The notes under the pieces were generated by a model that saw only the letters and a program-made list of their open reading frames with translations, searched no databases and had not been told where the DNA came from. From NCBI RefSeq assembly GCF_900110245.1, contig NZ_FOCZ01000004.1, forward strand, positions 558,001-622,000: a DNA stretch of 64,000 nt. Reading direction: 5' to 3'. A program made the position numbers and the translations under genes. This document shows, in pieces, positions 18,908 to 26,966 of the stretch (position 1 is its first letter; the number at the start of each line of letters is the position of its first letter). Source of the stretch: Niastella yeongjuensis (GTDB taxonomy: Bacteria > Bacteroidota > Bacteroidia > Chitinophagales > Chitinophagaceae).

Positions 18908-19498
18908 ATGGTAAAATTTAGTATCTTTCTTTTAGCAGCTTCACTAACGGTATTTGCTGCCTACGCACAACAGCAAGCAGCTGCCACTAAATGGTTTAAA
19001 AGCGGCGGCTGGCGGCAGGGGCTGCAACTACCCGTACACGAAAGCATTGACCAACCGGAATTTATGCGGCAGTACCAGGCGCATCCCGATTGGTGGAACA
19101 AGGCGTTTGCCTTTATGCGCGATCACAACATGGACACGCTGCCACCCGGTCATTATGTGATCGATGGCGACAATGTATATGCAGATATAACCGTAAATCC
19201 GTCAACCCCGTTTGAGGAAGCGAAGTGGCACTCGCATAAAAAATATTGTGACATTCAATATGTAATTCAGGGAAAGGAACAGGTGGGGGTGGCGCCCATC
19301 ACAGGAGCGCCAATAATAACCCCTTTCAACGACAAAGGTGATTCGCAGTTTTATTCTCAGGATATGAAAGGGCATTATTATTCAGCCACCCCTGCTTCTT
19401 TCTTTATTTTCTTTCCTTCAGATGTGCACCGGCCTTTTATAAAAGTGGAAGGCGCAGGCGCCGTAAAACGGGTCCGGTTCAAAGTAAGATCGGCTTAA
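18908..19498 (+). CDS. YhcH/YjgK/YiaL family protein with signal peptide
   Basis: A protein of 196 residues. The core from about residue 60 to the end is the double-stranded beta-helix of the YhcH/YjgK/YiaL family (DUF386): GHYVIDGDNVYADITVNP, HSHKKYCDIQYVIQGKEQVG, FFIFFPSDVHRPFI. Histidines H-S-H (about 109-111) and D-V-H-R near the end probably bind metal, as known for the family. Members occur in sialic acid and uronate catabolism, where an anomerase or isomerase role has been proposed. Most are cytoplasmic and about 150 residues; this one begins with a clear signal peptide (MVKFSIFLLAASLTVFAAYA), which places it in the periplasm. Confidence 0.88.
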   Translation: MVKFSIFLLAASLTVFAAYAQQQAAATKWFKSGGWRQGLQLPVHESIDQPEFMRQYQAHPDWWNKAFAFMRDHNMDTLPPGHYVIDGDNVYADITVNPSTPFEEAKWHSHKKYCDIQYVIQGKEQVGVAPITGAPIITPFNDKGDSQFYSQDMKGHYYSATPASFFIFFPSDVHRPFIKVEGAGAVKRVRFKVRSA

Positions 19499-19536
19499 AA
19501 CAAACAACTATAGTAAACACTCAAAACCTAATACAT

Positions 19537-20820
19537 ATGGCATCAACCAGGCGCAATTTTTTATCCAACACCATCCTTGGCGGTATGGCCGCCGCCCTGC
19601 CTGCTTTCGGTAGTCAGGCACAGACCTCAAAGAAACCAGGCGCAAAAGATCCGAGAGCAACCATCAACGCTAATTACGCCAAATTGGATGCCGTGTTGAA
19701 AAAGCCGGTGTTCAAAAAAGAATTGTTCGGCACCCCGGTCATTATCGATACGCTGGAACTGTTGCATTATAATAAAAGTTATATCTGCCGGGTACGCTCC
19801 AAAGACGGCGCAGTGGGATATTCATTTGGCCAGGACAGCCAGATGAAATCACTCTATCCCATTTTCGTAAACCGCATGCAACCTTTCTTTATTGGCAAAG
19901 ACGCCCGCGACCTGGAAGCACTATTGGAGCAGGTATACGTGTATGAAAGTAATTATAAACTGCAGAGCGTGGCCATTTGGGTGCCGCTGGCCACTATTGA
20001 ATTTGCCATCCTGGATATGATGGGCCGGATTGCCAATAAAACCCTCGGCGACCTGGTGGGCACGGTGCAACGAAACAAGATCTCCGTATACCAGGCAAAT
20101 AGTGAACGCGACATTACCGCCGAACTCACCATCGAACACCTGAAAGACGAACTGGCAAAAACAAAAGCCAAAGCCATTAAATTCAAACTGGGCGGCAGAA
20201 TGAGCCATCTTGAATACCCGGTTGGCAGAAGTGAAAAACTGATCCCGCTGGTGCGCAAAACTTTTGGCGACGACATGGTGATCAGTGCAGACGCCAATGG
20301 CAGTTACGATGTGGCCGAAGCTATTAAAATCGGCAAGATCATGGAACAATACAAATATAACTTCTATGAAGAACCGGTACCGTTCGACTGGTACGAAGAA
20401 ACCAAAATGGTAGCGGATGCGGTGAACATACCTATTGCAGGGGGTGAACAGGAACCCAGCATGCATAATTTTCGCTGGCTCATAGCCAATGAAGGTTTAC
20501 AGATTGTACAGGCCGATATGTTTTATTTTGGCGGTATGATCCGCTCCATGCGGGTAGCGCGAATGGCCGAAGCCCTGGGCAAACTGCATATTCCGCACGT
20601 ATCGAGCATCGGGTATATTTATATGATGCATTTTATTTCCGCCATACCCAATGCCGGCCCTTATCATGAATACAAATCGTTCAAACTCGATTTCCCGTTT
20701 GAATGTAAAACTTCGTCACTGGTACCGGAGGATGGCGTGGTAACCGTACCAACCGGGCCGGGACTGGGCATTGAAATAGATCCGGATTTTATCAAAAAAC
20801 ACGAAGTAGTGAAAGCTTAA
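19537..20820 (+). CDS. Enolase-superfamily (mandelate racemase/sugar-acid dehydratase-like) enzyme with Tat signal
   Basis: A protein of 427 residues. The start has a twin-arginine signal (STRRNFLSNTILGG followed by an alanine-rich stretch and cleavage near SQAQ). The rest is a mandelate racemase/muconate lactonizing enzyme fold: a KFKLGG lysine motif near residue 210, then metal ligands in ISADANGSYD (Asp), YEEPVPFDW (Glu) and IAGGEQEP (Glu), and a late HVSSIGYIYMMH segment. Such enzymes abstract the proton alpha to a carboxylate, typically dehydrating aldonic or uronic acids or lactonizing them. The substrate cannot be read from sequence. It sits in the right-arm operon between the YhcH-like and esterase genes. 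Confidence 0.88.
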   Translation: MASTRRNFLSNTILGGMAAALPAFGSQAQTSKKPGAKDPRATINANYAKLDAVLKKPVFKKELFGTPVIIDTLELLHYNKSYICRVRSKDGAVGYSFGQDSQMKSLYPIFVNRMQPFFIGKDARDLEALLEQVYVYESNYKLQSVAIWVPLATIEFAILDMMGRIANKTLGDLVGTVQRNKISVYQANSERDITAELTIEHLKDELAKTKAKAIKFKLGGRMSHLEYPVGRSEKLIPLVRKTFGDDMVISADANGSYDVAEAIKIGKIMEQYKYNFYEEPVPFDWYEETKMVADAVNIPIAGGEQEPSMHNFRWLIANEGLQIVQADMFYFGGMIRSMRVARMAEALGKLHIPHVSSIGYIYMMHFISAIPNAGPYHEYKSFKLDFPFECKTSSLVPEDGVVTVPTGPGLGIEIDPDFIKKHEVVKA

Positions 20821-20828
20821 AGCTGGCC

Positions 20829-22805
20829 ATGAAGAAGATACTTTTTCTTTGCTGTACCCTTTCGTCGATAATGACTTTTGCGCAACAATCGTTCACCGTG
20901 ATGGATTGGAGCAGTAGTGGTTCCCTGCACGATTACCTGTTGCAAAAGGCTCACCGGCAGTATGACGAAAGAAGAACCCGGTTTAACAAGGCAACGATCT
21001 CAACACAAAGTGTGATTACATATGGCAAAGCAGCAAGGTCGGCCTGCCTTCGTTTATTAGGTCAAATGCCAGTGGGTGGCGCATTGAACCCGGTAATCAC
21101 CGGGATTGTGAAGCAGGAAGGGTACAGCATTGAAAAAGTAGTATATGAAAGTTTTCCCCAGCACCATGTAACCGCCAATGTATACCGGCCGGAACGCAAA
21201 GGCGTTTATCCGGCCATTGTTTTTTTATGCGGCCATGAAGATCCGGCCAAATTCACCCCATCGTATCAGCAAACCGCCAGCCTGCTGGCTAAAAATGGTT
21301 TTGTGGTACTGGTGATAGATCCCTTAGGACAGGGTGAACGATTACAGGTAACTACAGCCGAACAAAGCCGGCACGAACGACCGGGCAAAAAAGAACATAC
21401 ATTGTTGAATGAAACCAGTAATCTTTTTGGCACTTCCACTCCGGCTTACCAGGTATGGGACAACAAACGCGGGCTCGATTATTTAATTACGCGGCCTGAT
21501 GTCGACTCAGCCCGCATCGGTTGTATTGGCAATTCGGGCGGTGGTATGCAGGCCATTTATTTCGCCGCATTTGAAAAAAGAATAAAGGCCATCGCGGTTT
21601 GCAGCTACCTGTCGTCGCGCGAAAGAATGTATGATATCGATGGCCCCACTGATGGATGTGTGGAGTTGCCCAACGAAGGCGTTGCCTTGATGGAAATGAG
21701 CGATTACCTGGCTGCAGCCGCTCCTACGCCCCTGTTGATCCTGGCCGGGCGGTTTGACAGCATCGACTTCATAGGAACGCTATCTGCCTGTAATGAGCTG
21801 AAGCAGTTATATACGGCCATCGGAAGTCCTGAACGGTTTAAACTATTTGCCTACGATGACGGACATGGGCTTTCCTTACCAAAAAGAGAAGCCGCCGCCA
21901 GCTGGTTCAAAAAATGGTTGTACCATGATAGCACCTTCCGGCGCGAAACACCCATACCCATTCTCTCCCCGGAACAATTGCAGGCCACTTCAACCGGACA
22001 GGTCAGTACCACCTACCCCAATGAGATCAGTGTGGCGCAAAAAAACCAGGCCCTGTTCGAGGAAACCGCCCCCCACCGGAAGCAGTTTCTGCAACAACCC
22101 CGCACAAGCATAGTAAAAGGCATACAGGCATTACTGCGCCTACAAACGGTTCATACGCCCGTGCATGTAGAATACAAGCCAGCATATACGCAACAGGGTA
22201 TTACCTATAATAAAGCCATCCTGAGGCGGGAAGGCCAGCTGCCCCTGCCGGTACTTATTGTACAACCAACCGTACAACCTGTTGGTACACTGATCTGGTT
22301 ACATGATGGCGGCAAACGGAAAATTGCAGACAGTACCTCCTTACTACAACAATACGCCAGCCAGGGGTACATCACCCTGATATGCGATATCAGTGGCACG
22401 GGTGAACTGGAAGACCCTGCCTCCCTGAACGAAACAAGGTATTACAACAAAGAATACCGCAATGCAACCATTGCCCTGCACATTGGGTCTTCCCTGGTAG
22501 CGCAGCGGGTAACAGACATGATAAATCTGCTTGACTTTGCAACAGCCGACAGCACCATGCAATCGTTGCCGGTAACCATGCATGCAACCGGGTTGCTCAC
22601 CCTACCGGCTTTGCATACCCTTGTGTTGGACAATCGCATTAAACAATTGTATCTGTATAACGGGCTGTCTTCTTACAAAGACATTTTACAAAAACCAACA
22701 GCACTTAACTGGTATTCCTATGTGATAACAGGCGTACTAAATTATTACGACATTCCAGACTTGATAACCCTGGCGCCACCAGGGACCATTCATATGAATA
22801 ATTAA
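20829..22805 (+). CDS. Secreted alpha/beta-hydrolase, acetyl-xylan-esterase-like, with a second hydrolase-like half
   Basis: A protein of 658 residues with signal peptide (MKKILFLCCTLSSIMTFAQ). The N-terminal half is an alpha/beta hydrolase of the acetyl-xylan-esterase type: VIDPLGQGERL oxyanion region, nucleophile Ser236 in GNSGGGMQ, Asp310 in AGRFDSID and His346 in DDGHGLS. The second half (about 400-650) repeats hydrolase-like strands (LPVLIVQPTVQPVGTLIWLH and ITLICDISGTGEL), but I see no second GxSxG motif, so it may be a non-catalytic lobe. It probably removes ester decorations such as acetyl or methyl groups from imported glycans. The gene starts 8 bases after the enolase-like gene. Confidence 0.85.
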   Translation: MKKILFLCCTLSSIMTFAQQSFTVMDWSSSGSLHDYLLQKAHRQYDERRTRFNKATISTQSVITYGKAARSACLRLLGQMPVGGALNPVITGIVKQEGYSIEKVVYESFPQHHVTANVYRPERKGVYPAIVFLCGHEDPAKFTPSYQQTASLLAKNGFVVLVIDPLGQGERLQVTTAEQSRHERPGKKEHTLLNETSNLFGTSTPAYQVWDNKRGLDYLITRPDVDSARIGCIGNSGGGMQAIYFAAFEKRIKAIAVCSYLSSRERMYDIDGPTDGCVELPNEGVALMEMSDYLAAAAPTPLLILAGRFDSIDFIGTLSACNELKQLYTAIGSPERFKLFAYDDGHGLSLPKREAAASWFKKWLYHDSTFRRETPIPILSPEQLQATSTGQVSTTYPNEISVAQKNQALFEETAPHRKQFLQQPRTSIVKGIQALLRLQTVHTPVHVEYKPAYTQQGITYNKAILRREGQLPLPVLIVQPTVQPVGTLIWLHDGGKRKIADSTSLLQQYASQGYITLICDISGTGELEDPASLNETRYYNKEYRNATIALHIGSSLVAQRVTDMINLLDFATADSTMQSLPVTMHATGLLTLPALHTLVLDNRIKQLYLYNGLSSYKDILQKPTALNWYSYVITGVLNYYDIPDLITLAPPGTIHMNN

Positions 22806-22820
22806 AACAAACAACTAACG

Positions 22821-24167
22821 ATGGATAGAAAGAAATTCATACAACAAACAACCGGCGCCGCAGCCAGTGCCTTATTAATTCCCGGTGCGCTAAAAGCAGC
22901 CTTCACACCAACTATAAAACCCATGCGCGTAGCCATGATAGGGACCGGTCACCGCGGTACCGGCATGTGGGGCGAACCGGTAGTAGCCGAATTTCCCGAA
23001 CATGTAAAATTTGTTGGCCTGTGTGATATCAATAAAGGCAGGGTGGAATACGCCAAACAGGCACTCAGGGTAGACTGCCCCACCTATACGGATTTTGATG
23101 CCATGATGAAGGAAACAAAACCCGACACGCTGATAGTAACCACGGTAGACGGCACACACAACGAGTTCATCGTAAAAGGCATGGAGTATGGCGCCAATAT
23201 CATTACCGAAAAACCCATGACCACCGACGAAATGAAATGCCAGCAAATTCTGGATGCCGAAAAAAGGACCGGCAAAAAAGTACGGGTTACCTTTAACTAC
23301 CGGTATTCGCCACACCGCGTAAAAATTTACGAGTTGCTACGGGCCGGCGCTGTGGGGGACATTAAATCAGTTGACTTTCACTGGTACCTCGATACCAGCC
23401 ATGGGGCCGATTACTTCCGCCGCTGGCACCGGTTACGTAAAAACAGCGGTTCGCTGCTGGTACACAAGGCATCGCACCATTTCGATTTATTGAACTGGTG
23501 GATAGACAGTGACCCCAAACAGGTGTTTGCCTATGGCAACCTGGATGTTTATGGAAAGAATGGCCCCTTCCGCCATACCCATTGCAGGCCCTGCCCACAC
23601 AAAAGCAAATGCAATTTTTATTTTGATCTTACGGCCAATAAAAGGCTGATGAATATTTACGCCGCCAATGAACAGTACGATGGTTATATGCGTGATGGCT
23701 GCGTGTTTAAAGAGGACATCGACATCTTTGATAAAATGGCCGTACAAATTATGTACAGCAACCAGGTGCAGGTAAGTTATTCCCTCACGGCATATTCCCC
23801 TTACGAAGGGTATCGCATTTCTTTCAATGGCACCAAAGGTAAACTCGATGCCTGGATCAAGGAAAAACAACCCTGGGAAGAAGAAGCCTTTGATGAGATC
23901 CAACTGACACACACTTTCGGTAAAAGAGAAGTATTCCGTATTCCCAATAATGAAGACGGACATGGCGGTGGTGATGTGCGGTTACGCAAACAGATCTTTA
24001 TGAATGAAAGCGACCCGTTGCATCAATCGGCCGGCAGCCGGGATGGTTCGTTGGCCTGCCTGGTAGGTATTGCCGCCAGGAACAGCATCGATACCGGCAA
24101 GCCCATTGATATTGCCAGTTTAACTACGCTGGTGCCACAGGCGCAGAAGGTGGCGAATACATTGTAG
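22821..24167 (+). CDS. Gfo/Idh/MocA-family oxidoreductase with export signal
   Basis: A protein of 448 residues. An N-terminal Tat-like signal (MDRKKFIQQTTGAAASALL) has Arg-Lys-Lys rather than the twin Arg, so the route is uncertain. The NAD(P)-binding Rossmann fold follows (MRVAMIGTGHRGTGMWG, VGLCDINKGR), with the family EKP motif (IITEKPMTTDEM) and a C-terminal domain containing a cysteine cluster (HCRPCPHKSKCNFYF) usual in one Bacteroidota subgroup. These enzymes oxidize or reduce sugars, inositols and sugar acids, or cleave glycosides by a redox route. It is the last gene of the right-arm operon; heptad repeats follow. Confidence 0.9.
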   Translation: MDRKKFIQQTTGAAASALLIPGALKAAFTPTIKPMRVAMIGTGHRGTGMWGEPVVAEFPEHVKFVGLCDINKGRVEYAKQALRVDCPTYTDFDAMMKETKPDTLIVTTVDGTHNEFIVKGMEYGANIITEKPMTTDEMKCQQILDAEKRTGKKVRVTFNYRYSPHRVKIYELLRAGAVGDIKSVDFHWYLDTSHGADYFRRWHRLRKNSGSLLVHKASHHFDLLNWWIDSDPKQVFAYGNLDVYGKNGPFRHTHCRPCPHKSKCNFYFDLTANKRLMNIYAANEQYDGYMRDGCVFKEDIDIFDKMAVQIMYSNQVQVSYSLTAYSPYEGYRISFNGTKGKLDAWIKEKQPWEEEAFDEIQLTHTFGKREVFRIPNNEDGHGGGDVRLRKQIFMNESDPLHQSAGSRDGSLACLVGIAARNSIDTGKPIDIASLTTLVPQAQKVANTL

Positions 24168-24173
24168 AAGACA

Positions 24174-24269
24174 GGTTCCGGGTTCCGGGTTTCAGACTCA
24201 AGACCAATGGCCGCGCTCCCGGCTACCGGTAACCGGCACCCTGGAACCTGGAACCTGAAACTTGCAACA
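24174..24269. repeat. Inverted pair of 7-base tandem repeats
   Basis: The left arm reads ggttccg, ggttccg, ggtttca, gactcaa from 24174. The right arm reads tggaacc, tggaacc, tgaaact, tgcaaca from 24242, near-complementary to the left. The central spacer holds ctaccggtaaccgg. It lies between two convergent genes and may fold as a bidirectional 3'-end hairpin. Confidence 0.85.
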
Positions 24270-24306
24270 GCTACTTACACAACGAAAACCAAACTTATCC
24301 CGTAAA

Positions 24307-26748
24307 CTACTCCTGTATCTCACTCTTCGCTTCCGTAACCACCCGTCTTCCTTCATCGAACATTATCTGGTGTAACACTTTTCCATCACGGTCAAAGGAA
24401 GTGGCAGGGCCGGTAGCTGTTAAACCCCACCAGGTAGACACTGATCTTTTCGCGCCGTTTGACCAATAGTTTGTCCATACCGTGGTACCATAAGGTGTAT
24501 GATCGCGGGTCCATAATAGTTTTCCATCTCGATCCCAATAAGATTCCATTCCTTGCAGCACGCCTTTATTAAAAGTTGCCTCATATTGTTTGACGCCATT
24601 GTCGTAATACCAGGCTTCTTTGCCCTGCAGTACAAAACCATTTTTACCCAGGAAGCCGCCTGATGTTATCCGCGTTTTTCCATTGCTGTATTTCTCTTCT
24701 ATCTGTTTTATGCCACTGCTATCGTTGCCTGGTTGCTGGTTCACTTCACCTGTAAAACCGGAAAGGATCCAGGCTTCATTCAGGGCAAAGTGCATGGAAG
24801 GTTTTCCTTTTGAGGTCATCAGGTGAATGACGCCATTGGGCGTTTGTGTAGCGGCACAATACCCCAGGGTACCAAAACCGTGTTGTGGTTTGCTGCCTCT
24901 TTTTACCACGCCATGCCAGTCGTTGTGCTCAGGTGCCATTTCGAGTTTTTTGATGGTCCAGGTTTTGCCGTCATCATCAGACAGCGCTACATAAGAACCC
25001 CGGTCAGTAATGTCTTTTGGGGGCGGATTATCCATCATTTTTATATCCTGGTAATCACCGGCAAAAAATAACCGGCCGCTTTTTAACCGCATGATCACTG
25101 GCCGCTGGTTGCTACCGAGTGCTGCAAAAGCAGATTTTGTATTACCTGACCAGGTTTTACCATTGTCGCTGGAAAAGGTTTGCGGCATATAACCTTCCAC
25201 GTTGGAGTTCTTTCCGCCCATACCCAGGATGCGGTTGTCTTTCAGCATCACGAACGTGGTGTGCCGCCCTTTGGTTCTGCCCTTTGTATCGTACCAGGTT
25301 TTACCATTGTCTTTACTGGCCCATAAAAAGGAGCTGGCATCAATGGCGTCACTGCCAAAGTAGATGGTGCCATCGGGTGCCCGGAATGCGCTGTTGATAG
25401 GTTGGGGCGCAAATGGTTCTACCCCACCTTTTATCACTGGCGTTTGCAATGCACTCCACGTAGCACCGTTGTCAGTAGATTTGGTAAATACAAATGGAAT
25501 GTTACCCAATCCCCTGCCGCCGCCAAAGAACCATAGCGTTCCATTGTCATTCCACAATAAGGCAGACTGGTCATTGATGTTCGATCTGTCATAAAACAAC
25601 CCGGGCATTTCCCAGCCTTCAGCGCCTGCCCGTAAGCGGGTAACCACCATCGTTGTATTGTAAGCCGATTCGCTTTTTAACCGGGAAGAAGAAAAGCCAA
25701 CCAGTAAAAGATCGCCATTCGGACAGGCGACAAAACCGCTGCTGTGTACTTTGCCCTGGTTGGCCGGGTGTAGTCCTGCCACTTGATTTTCCCAGGGATA
25801 CGTAAGATCGGGCGGACTTGCCATCACCTGGCGCGCTTTAAAATAGGGTTGCGTGGCATCAGGACCCAGTTGTGCAAATTGCGTGGTGCTTTGCTTAACA
25901 CCCTGTAATGGAAAACTGGCTGTAACAGGTAACGGCTGGGTAACTGGCAGGGCACCCTGTACTATTCTGAACCCAACAAAATGCGGCGTTACCTGGTCGG
26001 TGCCTGTGGCCGGACAATCAGGTTGCATACTGGCCCGGTTGGCAGCCCGGTAAAAAGCCGCATCGGTTATGGGATGAAAGTCTGGCGAGTTGTCTTCGAG
26101 TTCTGAAGTATGCGCTGCCCCACCCCGGATCACTTTTGACAAACCTGCCGTGTAACCAACAGGATCTGTTTGCGCCGCCTCGGAATATTCACCATACCAG
26201 TCGTAACACCATTCCGCTACGCCCGAATGCATGTTCTTTATTCCCCATGGATTGGTATCGTCAGTGGGGAGTGAATTGCCCGACCAAAACAGCGTTTGCG
26301 TGCCAGCCCGACAGGCATACTCCCATTCCGCCTCTGTGGGCAGGCGATAGGTTTTTCCTTCCTTTTTACTTAACCATTTACAGAATTCACTGGCTTCATT
26401 CCAGCTTATGCCAGACACGTACGGTTTAAAATGATCGCTGCCCTTGTATTCTTTTTTAAACCGGCTGAATTGCCCGATGGTAACTTCTGTTTCAGAAATA
26501 TAAAACGGAGCGGTAATAGTAACGGCGTGCACCGGTGTCTCATCATAATAAGGCGCATCCTTGGAATAAACAGTAACCTCCCCCAACTGAAATTTAGAGG
26601 TTTCAGCTCCCATGTTAAAGGTCCCTTTCTGCACACCGATCATTTTCATACCTACACTGTTCGTAAAGGGTTTTACGGTTTGGGCCTGCGCAGTAACTGC
26701 CCACATACTTATCCCTATTGCCAATGGCCGCAATGTTGTTTTCAGCAT
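24307..26748 (-). CDS. SUMF1-like + sialidase/BNR + MORN-repeat fusion protein, exported
   Basis: A protein of 813 residues with a signal peptide (ends near AQAQ, residue 23). Residues about 25-265 are a formylglycine-generating-enzyme-like (SUMF1) fold: YISETEVTIGQFSRFKKEY, RLPTEAEWEYACRAGTQT, HFVGFRIVQG. It lacks the paired catalytic cysteines, so it should not make formylglycine. Residues about 310-655 have four Asp-box motifs (STDNGATW, SKDNGKTW, SSDNGKTW, SDDDGKTW) of a sialidase-type beta propeller. The last 130 residues are MORN-like repeats (WYYDNGVKQYEATFNKGVLQ). I cannot confirm sialidase catalytic residues; glycan or peptidoglycan binding is as likely. ATG 26748 precedes the signal directly. 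Confidence 0.8.
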   Translation of the reverse strand: MLKTTLRPLAIGISMWAVTAQAQTVKPFTNSVGMKMIGVQKGTFNMGAETSKFQLGEVTVYSKDAPYYDETPVHAVTITAPFYISETEVTIGQFSRFKKEYKGSDHFKPYVSGISWNEASEFCKWLSKKEGKTYRLPTEAEWEYACRAGTQTLFWSGNSLPTDDTNPWGIKNMHSGVAEWCYDWYGEYSEAAQTDPVGYTAGLSKVIRGGAAHTSELEDNSPDFHPITDAAFYRAANRASMQPDCPATGTDQVTPHFVGFRIVQGALPVTQPLPVTASFPLQGVKQSTTQFAQLGPDATQPYFKARQVMASPPDLTYPWENQVAGLHPANQGKVHSSGFVACPNGDLLLVGFSSSRLKSESAYNTTMVVTRLRAGAEGWEMPGLFYDRSNINDQSALLWNDNGTLWFFGGGRGLGNIPFVFTKSTDNGATWSALQTPVIKGGVEPFAPQPINSAFRAPDGTIYFGSDAIDASSFLWASKDNGKTWYDTKGRTKGRHTTFVMLKDNRILGMGGKNSNVEGYMPQTFSSDNGKTWSGNTKSAFAALGSNQRPVIMRLKSGRLFFAGDYQDIKMMDNPPPKDITDRGSYVALSDDDGKTWTIKKLEMAPEHNDWHGVVKRGSKPQHGFGTLGYCAATQTPNGVIHLMTSKGKPSMHFALNEAWILSGFTGEVNQQPGNDSSGIKQIEEKYSNGKTRITSGGFLGKNGFVLQGKEAWYYDNGVKQYEATFNKGVLQGMESYWDRDGKLLWTRDHTPYGTTVWTNYWSNGAKRSVSTWWGLTATGPATSFDRDGKVLHQIMFDEGRRVVTEAKSEIQE

Positions 26749-26793
26749 ACATCGTTATTTTCAAAAGCGTAAAAAAACAATAGTGAATTTGGC

Positions 26794-26828
26794 TCTCTGC
26801 CTTCTGCCCTTTGCCCTCTGCCTTTGAT
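26794..26828. repeat. Five 7-base tandem units in the divergent spacer
   Basis: The units read tctctgc, cttctgc, cctttgc, cctctgc, ctttgat. Unlike the other intergenic blocks I see no complementary arm. It lies in the 218-base spacer between the divergent SUMF1-sialidase and oligogalacturonate lyase genes, upstream of both. Confidence 0.8.
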
Positions 26829-26966
26829 TACGAATATAAGGGTTAAAAACACCTTTATTAAAATTAAAATTTGATAAAAGACCACACACAGCAGGATGGT
26901 TATCATGAGCACACCTAATATATTTGATTGACACGATTCGCTTTTGCTTTCTAATTCTATTGCTGT

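Noticed and set aside
19921-20466. Minus-strand open frame of 181 codons opposite the enolase-like gene
   Set aside because: The plus-strand gene has all superfamily ligands; the antisense frame shows no recognisable pattern.
24307-26748. SUMF1 domain considered as a sulfatase activator
   Set aside because: The paired catalytic cysteines are missing and no sulfatase is adjacent; the true activator is at 50632-51627.
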